A stretch of 64,000 nt of DNA, taken from positions 59,342-123,341 of the forward strand of contig DLKD01000014.1 in NCBI GenBank assembly GCA_002477755.1, written 5' to 3'. This DNA is from Gordonia sp. UBA7599 (lineage in GTDB: Bacteria > Actinomycetota > Actinomycetes > Mycobacteriales > Mycobacteriaceae). The notes beneath the pieces were generated by a model. It had not been told where the DNA came from. It saw only the letters and a program-made list of their open reading frames with translations, and did no database searches. This document shows, in pieces, positions 39,391 through 47,898 of the stretch; the first letter of the stretch is position 1; each line of letters opens with the position of its first letter. A program made the translations under genes and the position numbers.

Positions 39391-40644
39391 ATGAGCTCGA
39401 GAGTCCCGCCCGCCCCGTCCACCGCCGATATCCGGCGCTGGACCGAGGCCGCGCAGGTGCCGGGGCCCCACCGCGAACTGTCGGATTCCGCGGCGATCAT
39501 GATCGCCTCCGGTTTCGTCACGCCCGAGGCCCGCACCGTCATCGTCGCCCGTCAGTCCCGCGGTCTGCCGCTGGCGACGCTGCCCACTGGTTTCGGCGAC
39601 CTGCGGCGGCTGCAGCGGGGCATCTCCCAGCTCGAGGCGCAGCTGGCCAACCCGGTCCTGCCGACGATGGTCCGCTCGGGAATGCAGAACCGTCTCAACG
39701 GCTTGATTCGACGACGGGAAGACGCGCGCAAACAGATCGTCCTGGGTAAAGGCGTCTACGCCGGTGGCACGCGAGCGATCCGCCGCGAGCGCCGCGAAGG
39801 TGTCTACCTGGAGATTGAGGCCCGCGAGCGGCTGTTCGACGGCCTGCTGCACACGCCGACTCCAGACGTGAACACCGGCGGTTATGTGCGCCGTGCCGGC
39901 GGTGCCGCCTTCGGCAAGCTCGCCGGCTTCGTCGGCGGGCTGGCGGTGCGCGCCATGGGCCAGCAGGTGGAGAGTTGGGCGCGCGAGGCGCTGACCCCGC
40001 GGCCGATGCCTGCCGCACCGGCGGCTCCGCAGCAGATGGCGTTCATCGACGGCTACGAGACGCTGCTCTACGTCGTCGGCGCGTACTACGACCGCATCCA
40101 GGCCAGCCCTTCCTGGCGCTCGGAGCACTTCGAGGTGCAGCGCAGCCAGATCAACCTGCATGCCGACGTTGCCGACGTCGCCGCCGACATCATCGCGCTG
40201 CGCTCGGTCCGCGTCGACCTTGACCGCGCGATGCGCAACGGTGGTTTCGACCAGCAGTTCGTCGACCACATCGCCGCGAAAGAGCAGGACTTGCGCCCGG
40301 TGTGGACGCAGTTGCTCGAACGCGTCCAGGCTCTCGCCGAGGTTGCGCACGTGATGGATTCGGCCGCCGTCGAACTGCGGCTGATCGACGAGTACGACCG
40401 TGCGACGACGATCGACGACCGGATCGTCGAGTTGGTGTCGCGCTCGGGTAGTCGGGAGATTTCGGCTGACAACTCCCAGCGCCTCACACAGCAGGTCCGC
40501 GCGGGGGAGGAGCAGTTGCGCATCTACCGCGACGTGCTGGCCGGCAACATCGCCCGGCTCTCACCGGTCGACGCGATGGGTAAGCCGCTGGAGCTGCCGG
40601 AACGCTACGAGCCCTCTCAGCCCCTTGACCACGACGCGAGGTAG
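39391..40644 (+). CDS. hypothetical protein, helical
   Basis: 417 aa from the ATG at 39391. No signal peptide and no clear domain. The sequence is rich in Arg, Ala and Glu with long helices (LRRLQRGISQLEAQLANPVLP; HFEVQRSQINLHADVADVAADIIALRSVRVDLDRAMRNGGFDQQFVDHIAAKEQDL), which suggests a coiled-coil protein. One moderately hydrophobic stretch (FGKLAGFVGGLAVRAMG) may touch the membrane. Its end overlaps the convergent thioesterase gene by 28 nt. Confidence 0.7.
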   Translation: MSSRVPPAPSTADIRRWTEAAQVPGPHRELSDSAAIMIASGFVTPEARTVIVARQSRGLPLATLPTGFGDLRRLQRGISQLEAQLANPVLPTMVRSGMQNRLNGLIRRREDARKQIVLGKGVYAGGTRAIRRERREGVYLEIEARERLFDGLLHTPTPDVNTGGYVRRAGGAAFGKLAGFVGGLAVRAMGQQVESWAREALTPRPMPAAPAAPQQMAFIDGYETLLYVVGAYYDRIQASPSWRSEHFEVQRSQINLHADVADVAADIIALRSVRVDLDRAMRNGGFDQQFVDHIAAKEQDLRPVWTQLLERVQALAEVAHVMDSAAVELRLIDEYDRATTIDDRIVELVSRSGSREISADNSQRLTQQVRAGEEQLRIYRDVLAGNIARLSPVDAMGKPLELPERYEPSQPLDHDAR

Positions 40645-41084
40645 AACTTCTCCTCGTCGGTGAGTCGGCGCAGGTTGTGCGCTTCGATATCTACGACGGC
40701 CATCTGCGTCGACGCCACGCACGCCGGTTTGCTCGGCTTGGCGTCGGGGGCGGCGGACCCGACCGACTCGGAAGCGCCGCGGATCTCATAGCCGATCGTG
40801 AAGTCGACCGATCGGAAGCCCTTGATCCACATGCCGATCTCCAGCGGTGAATCGGCGTGGCGCAGCTGGCTCTGATAGCGGATGTCGACGTGGACGATCA
40901 TGGCGCTCTTGATCAGCGGTTGGTACTCCGGTCCCGCGGAGAGCAGCCAGTCGACGCGGGCCTCCTCCATCAGGGTGACCATGCGCGCATGGTTGATGTG
41001 TCCGAAGGCGTCCATATCCGACCAGCGGACGGGTACTTGCGCGACGAAGGCGAACTCATGTTTGCCGAGGTGGTCCGTGCTCAC
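40617..41084 (-). CDS. acyl-CoA thioesterase (4HBT hotdog)
   Basis: 155 aa, GTG start at 41084. The motif VPVRWSDMDAFGHINHARMVTLMEEARVDWL is the 4-hydroxybenzoyl-CoA thioesterase pattern with the catalytic Asp. One hotdog domain, forming dimers or tetramers. It is predicted to hydrolyse acyl-CoA; the exact substrate is unknown. Confidence 0.87.
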   Translation of the reverse strand: MSTDHLGKHEFAFVAQVPVRWSDMDAFGHINHARMVTLMEEARVDWLLSAGPEYQPLIKSAMIVHVDIRYQSQLRHADSPLEIGMWIKGFRSVDFTIGYEIRGASESVGSAAPDAKPSKPACVASTQMAVVDIEAHNLRRLTDEEKFYLASWSRG

Positions 41085-41241
41085 CGGGCAATCGTAGTGC
41101 GGCTACGCGGTTGTGACCGCGACCACGTCGTAATGCAAACGTAGCGCGACATTCGCCGAGATTTTGCGCTCGTCACAGGTCCCTGTCAGACGGCGCTCGT
41201 ACCCTGGATTTCACAGTCCCACGAGTCTTGGCAGGTAGATC

Positions 41242-42228
41242 ATGCGTTTTCACCGGTTGGTAGGCACCGCCGCTGTCGTTGCCGTGTGCGCGACCGCGGG
41301 TGTCGTGCTGCCCGCCGTCGCCGACGCTAACGCCGCGCCCGCGCGGATCGCCAAGTCTGTGAAGGTCGGTACGATGCGCACCGACATCGTCGTGGCATCG
41401 CCCACCATGGGCAAGCGCGTGAGCGTCTCGGTGCTGACCCCGCGGGTCGATCGGGGCCCTCGGCCGACTGTCTACCTGCTCGACGGGAACGACGCGGCTG
41501 GCGGCGTCAGCGACTGGATGTCGAAGGGCGGTATCCGTTCCTTCTTCGCCGACAAGAATGTCAACGTCGTCGTCCCGCGCGATGCGGCCGGCACTTTCTA
41601 CACCAACTGGCGCAAGCACGATCCGAAGATCGGCAAGCCGCAGTGGGAGACCTTCCTGACGACGGAACTGCCGCCGCTGATCAACAAGCAGTTCAACGGC
41701 ACTGGACGCGCCGCGCTGATCGGTGTGTCGATGGGCGGGCAGGGTGCTTTCGCGCTGCTGAGCCGGCACCCCAATCTGTTCACGGGGGCAGCCTCGATTT
41801 CCGGTTGCCCACCGGTGTCCGGGCCGCTGAACCAGGCCTACGTGCGGACCACCGTCGCAAAGTCGGGTGGCAATGCCGACAACATGTGGGGCCCGCCCGG
41901 GTCGAAGCTGTGGGTCGCCCATGATCCGCTGACCCACCTCAACGCTCTGCGCGGGAAGAACCTGTTCCTCTCGGCCGGTTCCGGCGCGATCGGTCCGCCC
42001 GACCTCCTCCCGCAGCCCAAGAGCGACTTGCCCGAAGATGCGGTGACCGCCTCGGCGTCAGCGTTGGAGTTGGGTGCCTACCGGTGCTCACTCGAGTTCG
42101 CGCTGCAGCTGCGCCAAGCAGGAATCGCGTACAACGACGGGTTCCGGATCATCGGAACGCACCGGTGGGAGTACTTCCGTGGCGACCTCCCCGCCGCGTG
42201 GGCGACGGTTTCCCGCGGTCTCTGGTAG
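41242..42228 (+). CDS. secreted mycolyltransferase/antigen 85-like esterase
   Basis: 328 aa, ATG at 41242. Signal peptide to about residue 30 (GTAAVVAVCATAGVVLPAVADANA). The antigen 85 fold shows RPTVYLLDGNDAAGGVSDW, NVVVPRDAAGTFYTNWRK, nucleophile elbow GVSMGGQGA, and C-terminal GTHRWEYFRGDLPAAW with the catalytic His. Similar in every block to the protein at 35339-36502 but without its Pro-rich linker. Predicted site of action is the outer envelope. Confidence 0.88.
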   Translation: MRFHRLVGTAAVVAVCATAGVVLPAVADANAAPARIAKSVKVGTMRTDIVVASPTMGKRVSVSVLTPRVDRGPRPTVYLLDGNDAAGGVSDWMSKGGIRSFFADKNVNVVVPRDAAGTFYTNWRKHDPKIGKPQWETFLTTELPPLINKQFNGTGRAALIGVSMGGQGAFALLSRHPNLFTGAASISGCPPVSGPLNQAYVRTTVAKSGGNADNMWGPPGSKLWVAHDPLTHLNALRGKNLFLSAGSGAIGPPDLLPQPKSDLPEDAVTASASALELGAYRCSLEFALQLRQAGIAYNDGFRIIGTHRWEYFRGDLPAAWATVSRGLW

Positions 42229-42353
42229 TCGCGCACCGAGATTGACGCTGCGCGAGTTGCAAACCCAACATGGCGCGCGGACTGCCAACACGGTCGGGTG
42301 TGGGTAAGACGCGTGGGCCGTTGGAAACTATGGCGTGCGCCAGCGGTGTTGCC

Positions 42354-43415
42354 TTAACCGGTGGCCCAGTCGGCTGCGAACTTGAGGAACGCGTCGTTCT
42401 CGTCGGGCTCGGTCACGGTGACGCGCACGCCGTCGCCGTCGAAGGGGCGCAGGATGACGCCGGCATCGACGGCGGCCTTCGCGAACGGCACGGCGTCGTC
42501 GCCCAGGGCGATCCACACGAAGTTGGCCTGCGACTCGGGCACCCGGTAGCCGAGTTCGCGCAGTTCTGCGGTCACACGGGCACGCTCGACGACGATTGCG
42601 TCGGTGCGGGCCAGCAGCTCATCGTCGGCGTCGAGACAGGCGATGGCGGCGCGCTGGGCCAGCGAGTTGATGGAGAACGGGATGTGCGCCTTGCCGAGCG
42701 CGGTGATGACGGCCGGGTCGCCGACGGCGTATCCGACGCGCAGGCCGGCCAGCCCGTACGCCTTGGAGAACGTTCGCAGGATGACGAGGTTTCTGAACTC
42801 GCGCCGTAGTTCCAGGGCGTCGTAGTCCTGGGAGGCGTCGAGGCGCATGTACTCGAAGTAGGCCTCGTCGAGCGCGACGACGACGTCGTCGGGGACCGCC
42901 CGCAGGAACGCGACGAGATGCTCGCGGCTGACGACGGTGCCCGTCGGATTGTTGGGGTTGCAGACGAAGATCAAGCGCGTGCGGTCGGTGATCGCCTGAG
43001 CCATGGACGGCAGGTCATAGGCGAGACCGTCGTCGAGCGGGATCTGCACGGGAACCGCGCCGACGAGGCGGGTGGCCAGCGGATACGTCTCGAACGAGCG
43101 CCAGCCGAAGAGCACCTCGTCGCCTGGGCGGCACGTGATGGTGATCAGGTTCTGGCACAGCGTCACCGAGCCGCAGCCGGTCTGGATCTCCTCGGGGGAG
43201 ACGCCCAGCTTCTTCGCCAGGGCGTCGGTGAGGTCGACCATCGCGTTGTCGGGGTAGCGATTGACGGTCGACGCGGCGTCGGCGATCGCGGCGGCAACAC
43301 TGGGCAGGGGCCCGAAGGTGGTCTCGTTGCTGGCGAGCTTGATCGCTCCCGGGTAGGTCTTGCCGGGAACGTAGACCGGCAGGTCGTCGAGGTCGCTGCG
43401 CAGGCGTGGTGTCAC
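42354..43415 (-). CDS. histidinol-phosphate/aromatic amino acid aminotransferase (HisC2/Pat-like)
   Basis: 353 aa PLP enzyme of fold type I. Landmarks: NPNNPTGT, DEAYFEYM with the Asp that binds the PLP ring nitrogen, Schiff-base Lys218 in TFSKAYGLAGLRVGYA, and RVTVTEPDEN near the end. Length and sequence match the second HisC-like enzyme of mycobacteria (hisC2, also called pat), which acts on aromatic 2-oxo acids. The position next to tRNA-Ser(GCU) and tRNA-Arg(ACG) resembles that locus. No other his genes are nearby, which favours Pat. Confidence 0.88.
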   Translation of the reverse strand: MTPRLRSDLDDLPVYVPGKTYPGAIKLASNETTFGPLPSVAAAIADAASTVNRYPDNAMVDLTDALAKKLGVSPEEIQTGCGSVTLCQNLITITCRPGDEVLFGWRSFETYPLATRLVGAVPVQIPLDDGLAYDLPSMAQAITDRTRLIFVCNPNNPTGTVVSREHLVAFLRAVPDDVVVALDEAYFEYMRLDASQDYDALELRREFRNLVILRTFSKAYGLAGLRVGYAVGDPAVITALGKAHIPFSINSLAQRAAIACLDADDELLARTDAIVVERARVTAELRELGYRVPESQANFVWIALGDDAVPFAKAAVDAGVILRPFDGDGVRVTVTEPDENDAFLKFAADWATG

Positions 43416-43515
43416 TCCGACAGCGTATCGGCCGGGGTCGGAACCTAGTGGTTTGCACCCCGTCGCATCGGGTGTGTAACCTACGTGTTCGGCAGTTCGA
43501 AAGGACTCCGCACCA

Positions 43516-43607
43516 GGAGGCGTGCCAGAGCGGCCGAATGGGACTCACTGCTAATGAGTTGTCCGGCCAACACCGGACCGGAGGTTCAAATCCTCTCGCC
43601 TCCGCCA
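43516..43607 (+). tRNA. tRNA-Ser (anticodon GCU)
   Basis: A 92-nt class II tRNA with acceptor GGAGGCG pairing CGCCTCC, anticodon GCT at 43550-43552 in loop CTGCTAA, a long variable arm, T-arm GGTTCAAATCC and an encoded CCA (43605-43607). Divergent from the HisC2-like gene. Confidence 0.97.
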
Positions 43608-43637
43608 CCGCATTCGTGCGACACAACTGAAGATTTC

Positions 43638-43710
43638 GCGCCCGTAGCTCAACGGATAGAGCATCTGACTACGGATCAGAAGGTTAGGGGTTCGAATCCC
43701 TTCGGGCGCA
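43638..43710 (+). tRNA. tRNA-Arg (anticodon ACG)
   Basis: A 73-nt tRNA: acceptor GCGCCCG with CGGGCGC, anticodon ACG at 43671-43673 (loop CTACGGA), T-arm GGTTCGAATCCC, discriminator A. CCA is not encoded. It follows tRNA-Ser by 30 nt and ends in a terminator, so the two form one transcript. Confidence 0.97.
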
Positions 43711-43718
43711 CTCTGAAA

Positions 43719-43753
43719 GAAGCCCGCTTCGGTTCTATGCCGGAGCGGGCTTC
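43719..43753 (+). terminator. intrinsic terminator after the tRNA pair
   Basis: Perfect 10-bp stem GAAGCCCGCT (43719-43728) with AGCGGGCTTC (43744-43753), extended by TCGG/CCGG-like pairs toward the loop, starting 9 nt after tRNA-Arg. The U-tract is weak, as often in high-GC actinobacteria. Confidence 0.75.
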
Positions 43754-43783
43754 TTCGTGTGTCGCACCACTAGGATTGGATGC

Positions 43784-44236
43784 GTGGGTCAGGACAATGC
43801 GCAAAATGGGCAGATTGCCGGCCTGGAGCGTGTGTCCGGGGTGAGTTGGGCCGAATGGTTGACCGCATTCGATGCAGCGGGGGCGCGGTCCCTTCCACAC
43901 AACAAGATCGCGAGGATCGCCCTGGACTTCATGCCAGAAGGTGTAAAGAACCCCGAATGGTGGGCGCAGGGCGCCGCGATTGGTTACGAGTACGAGGTGG
44001 GGATCAGGCTCCCGGGCCAGTCGTCGACGGGCACCTTCAGGGTGAACGCGAGCCGCACGATACCGGGCGACCGCGACGCGGCGATCGAGGAATGGATCGC
44101 CAGGCATGGTCGAGGCGCCGAGCAGCTGGGGCACGAGGTGTCGAAGCAGCGCACCTCCCGCACCGAGAAGCGCAGCTTCTGGCGCGCGTCGCTCGAAGGC
44201 GCAGGCAAGCTCGGCGGGGGTTTGTTTAGAAATTGA
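43784..44236 (+). CDS. hypothetical protein
   Basis: 150 aa, GTG start at 43784. Conserved-looking motif VSWAEWLTAFDAAGARSLPHNKIARIALDFMPEGVKNPEWWAQGAAIGYEYEVG and RTIPGDRDAAIEEWIARHG, followed by a basic tail (SKQRTSRTEKRSFWRAS). I do not recognise the family. The 3' end overlaps the convergent DUF4396 gene by 11 nt. Confidence 0.65.
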   Translation: MGQDNAQNGQIAGLERVSGVSWAEWLTAFDAAGARSLPHNKIARIALDFMPEGVKNPEWWAQGAAIGYEYEVGIRLPGQSSTGTFRVNASRTIPGDRDAAIEEWIARHGRGAEQLGHEVSKQRTSRTEKRSFWRASLEGAGKLGGGLFRN

Positions 44237-45179
44237 TCGGCACGAAGAGTGCCGTGAGGACGATCGCGGCGATCAGGATCGCGTAGGTTCCGCCGATCCA
44301 GGCCAGCGCGCGTGGCAGGGGCAGGGATGGCATCTCCATCGCCATGCCGCCGTGCCCTGCATGGTGCTTCATGTCGCCCATTGCCATCCCGGCGTGTTCT
44401 GACCCGTGCTCCATGTCGCCCATCGACATCCCGCCCTCGCGCATCGACATCTCACCGTGCGCCGGGCCATGGGTTGCCATAGCGGGTTCAGGGGAGCGGT
44501 GTCCGAGGTGCGGGGCCACTTGATCGGCACCGGGCAGCGTCATGCAACCGTGCTTCAAATGGTGCGAGACCAGCCAGTGGTTGATCGGGAAGGCGATGAC
44601 AGCGCCCACGATCGTCGCGATGCTCATCCGGAACCAGAACTCCGGATTGATCGGATCCTCTGACCCCGGCCACGCGTGCGCCAGCAGCACCATCGTCGGG
44701 ATCATTCCCGTCATGACCATGTTCATCGACACGGTCTCGGCGAAGAACGTCTTGCGCACCGCCTTGAAGTAGTCGCCGCCGTACATTCCCCGCATCATCA
44801 GCGCTTGGAAGATGAACAGACCGCAGACGAACCCGGCGGTGTACTCGATCAGGATGTCCCAGCCGTTCGCAAGGTGGAATGCGGGAACGACGGCGGCGGC
44901 GATCAAGATGCCGGTCGCGTCGCCCGCCACGCAGTGCATCTCGCTGTTGAGCCCCTGCTTCCAAGGTGCTTTGGTGTAGGCGTCGTGTGCGCCGGGGAAC
45001 GGGCGGCGACAGGCCAGAAGATAGAAGACGAGTCCGATCGGACCGGTGTAGAGGGTGACGAGGATCCACGCCGCGCGCTGCACCCAGCTCGTCACGCCGT
45101 TGGTGATGCTGTCCCACACCACAAAGCTGAAGCTCGCCGCCGTCAGAGTGAACCACACCAGCATCGCGCCGTTCAGCAT
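44226..45179 (-). CDS. DUF4396 membrane protein with His/Met-rich segment
   Basis: 317 aa. N-terminal spans, then PWKQGLNSEMHCVAGDATGILIAA with His and Cys, GDYFKAVRKTFFAETVSMNMVMTGMIPTMV, and INHWLVSHHLKHGCMT, all DUF4396 marks. Residues ~230-285 are a repeated His/Met/Gly region (MSMREGGMSMGDMEHGSEHAGMAMGDMKHHAGHGGMAM) like copper-binding tails. A last span ends the protein. It is probably involved in metal, perhaps copper, handling in the membrane; this is inferred from composition. Confidence 0.82.
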   Translation of the reverse strand: MLNGAMLVWFTLTAASFSFVVWDSITNGVTSWVQRAAWILVTLYTGPIGLVFYLLACRRPFPGAHDAYTKAPWKQGLNSEMHCVAGDATGILIAAAVVPAFHLANGWDILIEYTAGFVCGLFIFQALMMRGMYGGDYFKAVRKTFFAETVSMNMVMTGMIPTMVLLAHAWPGSEDPINPEFWFRMSIATIVGAVIAFPINHWLVSHHLKHGCMTLPGADQVAPHLGHRSPEPAMATHGPAHGEMSMREGGMSMGDMEHGSEHAGMAMGDMKHHAGHGGMAMEMPSLPLPRALAWIGGTYAILIAAIVLTALFVPINF

Positions 45180-45286
45180 CGTCAGGGTTCCTCTTCGTCG
45201 TGATGTATTTCAGGCAAGTCTATGAAATCGGACATGATTGCTGGGAGAGTCGCGGAACTTGGTCAAGCGCCTCCTACCCTTGCCTC

Positions 45287-46561
45287 ATGGAATCGCCGAT
45301 CCCCGAGTACCTGCGAGCTGCCCTCGAGTCAGTCGAAGCCGACGACTCGGGTGCGGTCGCCGACTACATTCCCGAGCTCGCGTCCGCGGATCCGGATCAG
45401 CTCGCGGTGGCGGTGTCGACGGTGGACGGCTACATCTACGAGGTCGGCGACACCGAGACCGAGTTCAGCATCCAGTCGATCTCCAAACCTTTTGTGTACG
45501 CGCTGGCGCTGGCCGACCGCGGGTTCGACGAGGTGCTCGGCAAGATCGGCGTCGAACCGACGGGCGACGCCTTCAACGACATCTCCCTGGAAGAGGGCAC
45601 CGGACGTCCCCGCAATCCGATGGTGAACGCGGGTGCGATCGCGACTCATACACTGGCCGGTCCGGACGGCGCGTCGGCGGAGCAGCGGGTCGAGCGGATC
45701 CTGGCGGGGTTGAGTGCGTTCGCGGGGCGTGAGCTGACCGTCGACGAGTCGGTCTACGAGTCAGAACTGTCGACCGCGTTTCGCAACCGCGCGTTGGCGA
45801 ACCTGTTGCGCGCCAACGACATCATCGCCGACGACCCGGTGATTGCCGTTGCCGGTTACACGAGACAGTGCTCGGTCCTGGTCACCACGCGTGACCTCGC
45901 ACTGATGGCGGCGACGCTGGCCAACGGCGGGGTGAACCCACAGTCCGGACGCCCGGTGGTGCCCGGCCCGGTGGTGCGGCAGGTGCTGAGCGTGATGTCG
46001 ACCTGCGGCATGTACGACGGCGCCGGCGACTGGATGACGCGGGTCGGGATTCCGGCCAAGAGCGGCGTCGCCGGCGGGCTGATCGGGGCATTGCCCGGCG
46101 AAGTGGGGGTGGCCACCTTCTCGCCGCGACTCGACCGGCACGGCAACAGCGTGCGGGGCGTCGACCTGTTCACCCACTTCACCAACGACATGGATCTGCA
46201 CATCATGGGTTCGGCGCCAGCAGCGTCGTCGACGATCCGGTCGGCAAGGATCGTCGGGTCCGGTGAAGACGCCGTCTCCGTGATCGGGTTGCAGGGCGCC
46301 ATCCGCTTCTCCGGTGCCGAGCGCGTGGTGCGCGCGGTGACCGAGAATCCGCCGACCACGACGCGGGTGGTGCTCGAGTTGAGTCGGGTCAACGAACTCG
46401 ACGAAGCCGCTTCCCGCATGTTCGAGAGCCTGATCCTCGAACTGACCAAAGCCGGGTACCGGGTATTCGCGGTGGATCCCGACGGTGTGCTCGATACCCG
46501 CGACGTGCAGGATTTGGTAACCCCGGTGGCCAGCATCGAGCAGTTGGTCTCACCGATTTAG
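45287..46561 (+). CDS. glsA: glutaminase with C-terminal STAS domain
   Basis: 424 aa from the ATG at 45287. Residues ~10-310 are a serine-type glutaminase: FSIQSISKPFVYALAL holds the SxxK nucleophile, then NPMVNAGAIAT and GYTRQCSVLVTTRDLALMAATLANGG. It hydrolyses glutamine to glutamate and ammonia. Residues ~325-424 are a STAS domain (RVVLELSRVNELDEAASRMFESLILELTKAGYRVFAVDPDG), a protein-interaction module found in a subset of actinobacterial glutaminases. The CoA-transferase gene follows after 16 nt. Confidence 0.92.
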   Translation: MESPIPEYLRAALESVEADDSGAVADYIPELASADPDQLAVAVSTVDGYIYEVGDTETEFSIQSISKPFVYALALADRGFDEVLGKIGVEPTGDAFNDISLEEGTGRPRNPMVNAGAIATHTLAGPDGASAEQRVERILAGLSAFAGRELTVDESVYESELSTAFRNRALANLLRANDIIADDPVIAVAGYTRQCSVLVTTRDLALMAATLANGGVNPQSGRPVVPGPVVRQVLSVMSTCGMYDGAGDWMTRVGIPAKSGVAGGLIGALPGEVGVATFSPRLDRHGNSVRGVDLFTHFTNDMDLHIMGSAPAASSTIRSARIVGSGEDAVSVIGLQGAIRFSGAERVVRAVTENPPTTTRVVLELSRVNELDEAASRMFESLILELTKAGYRVFAVDPDGVLDTRDVQDLVTPVASIEQLVSPI

Positions 46562-46577
46562 ATCTAGAGTCGAGGGC

Positions 46578-47867
46578 GTGACCATCACCGGAGACGGCCC
46601 CGTTCCGCCCGAGCGGCTCCTCGACTTCGTCGACGACGGGACCGCACTCATCTCGCCGATCTTCGCCGGCACTCCCGAGACGTTGATCGACGCACTCGAG
46701 GCGGGCCAGGCCGGGCTGTCCGGGGTGCGCGTGCACAGCATGGGTGAGTACCGCGAGTGTGCCTATATCCGCGGTGAGTTCGGCGACCGCTTGAGGCACG
46801 TCGACTACTACCTGGCGGGCGGAACGCGAGAGGCGTTCCGCAAAGGCCAGTGTGACCTGGTGCCCAACCACTTCTCCGAGATGCCGAGCCTGCTGCGTGC
46901 GATGCCGCGACAGAAGCTGGTGATCGCCGGCGCCTCGATGCCGGATGCGCACGGCTACTTCACCCTCGGCACGAATGCCGACTACTGCGCCGCCCTGATC
47001 GGCGAGGTGCCGTTCTTCCTCGAGGCGAACCATCAGATGCCGCGCACCCACGGAGAAAACGCGATCCATGTGAGCCAAGTGGCCGGCTGGACCGAGGTGG
47101 ACCGGCCGCTGTTCACGCAGGAGTCCACGGCCGTCGAAGACCTTGATCCGCGGGATCGGGCGATTGCCGAACACATCGTCGACCGGATTCCAGACGGCGC
47201 GTGCATGCAGTTCGGGATCGGGTCGATCCCCGACGCAGTTGCCTCCCTGCTTCAGGGGCAACGTCGCGACCTCGGCGTGCACACCGAAGTGATCACCGAC
47301 GGCCTGATGAAGCTCATCCGATCCGGCACCGCCACCGGGGTGCGCAAGACCAACCGGCGCGGACAGGCCGTTGCCACCTTCGCGCTCGGCTCGCGCGAGC
47401 TCTACGACTGGATCGACGACAATCCCGGCGTTGCGCTGCTGCCGGTGGACAAGACCAATGATCCACGGGTGGTCGGCACCGAACCGGGCATGATCTCGAT
47501 CAACGCGACCACCGAGGTCGACTTGTACGGCCAAGCAGCAAGCGAGACGATTGCCGGGAAGTACTACTCGTCGTCGGGTGGTCAGGTCGATTTTGCCCGG
47601 GGCGTGCAGTACTCGGAGAACGGTCAAGGATTTCTCGTCACGAGGGCCACCACGAACAAGGGCATCAGCAAGATCACCGCCCGCCTGTCACCCGGCAGCG
47701 TGGTGACCACACATAAGAACACCACCGACAAGGTGGTGACCGAGTACGGCATCGCCGACCTGCGCGGTCGCTCGCTTCGCGAACGGGCGACGGCGTTGAT
47801 CGCGATCGCAGCGCCCGAGCACCGCGACGAACTAGGCCGCCAGGCTCGGGAAATGGGACTGGCCTGA
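46578..47867 (+). CDS. acetyl-CoA hydrolase/CoA-transferase (Cat1-like)
   Basis: 429 aa, GTG start. Family motifs: MQFGIGSIPDAVASLL, HTEVITDGLM with the likely catalytic Glu, and GGQVDFARGVQYSENGQGFL near the C-terminus. Such enzymes move CoA between acetate and succinate or other acids via a glutamyl-CoA intermediate. The gene is followed by a zinc dehydrogenase after 31 nt. Confidence 0.9.
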   Translation: MTITGDGPVPPERLLDFVDDGTALISPIFAGTPETLIDALEAGQAGLSGVRVHSMGEYRECAYIRGEFGDRLRHVDYYLAGGTREAFRKGQCDLVPNHFSEMPSLLRAMPRQKLVIAGASMPDAHGYFTLGTNADYCAALIGEVPFFLEANHQMPRTHGENAIHVSQVAGWTEVDRPLFTQESTAVEDLDPRDRAIAEHIVDRIPDGACMQFGIGSIPDAVASLLQGQRRDLGVHTEVITDGLMKLIRSGTATGVRKTNRRGQAVATFALGSRELYDWIDDNPGVALLPVDKTNDPRVVGTEPGMISINATTEVDLYGQAASETIAGKYYSSSGGQVDFARGVQYSENGQGFLVTRATTNKGISKITARLSPGSVVTTHKNTTDKVVTEYGIADLRGRSLRERATALIAIAAPEHRDELGRQAREMGLA

Positions 47868-47898
47868 TCGCAATCGCCGAGTTCGATAGCCTCCAAAG

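Noticed and set aside
39361-39391. Earlier ATG for the helical hypothetical protein
   Set aside because: It would overlap the acyltransferase gene; the ATG at 39391 follows that stop closely.
38265-42228. Complete cell-envelope biosynthesis cluster
   Set aside because: Acyltransferase, antigen 85-like esterases and a monooxygenase lie here on different strands with unrelated genes between; no operon or pathway logic is visible.
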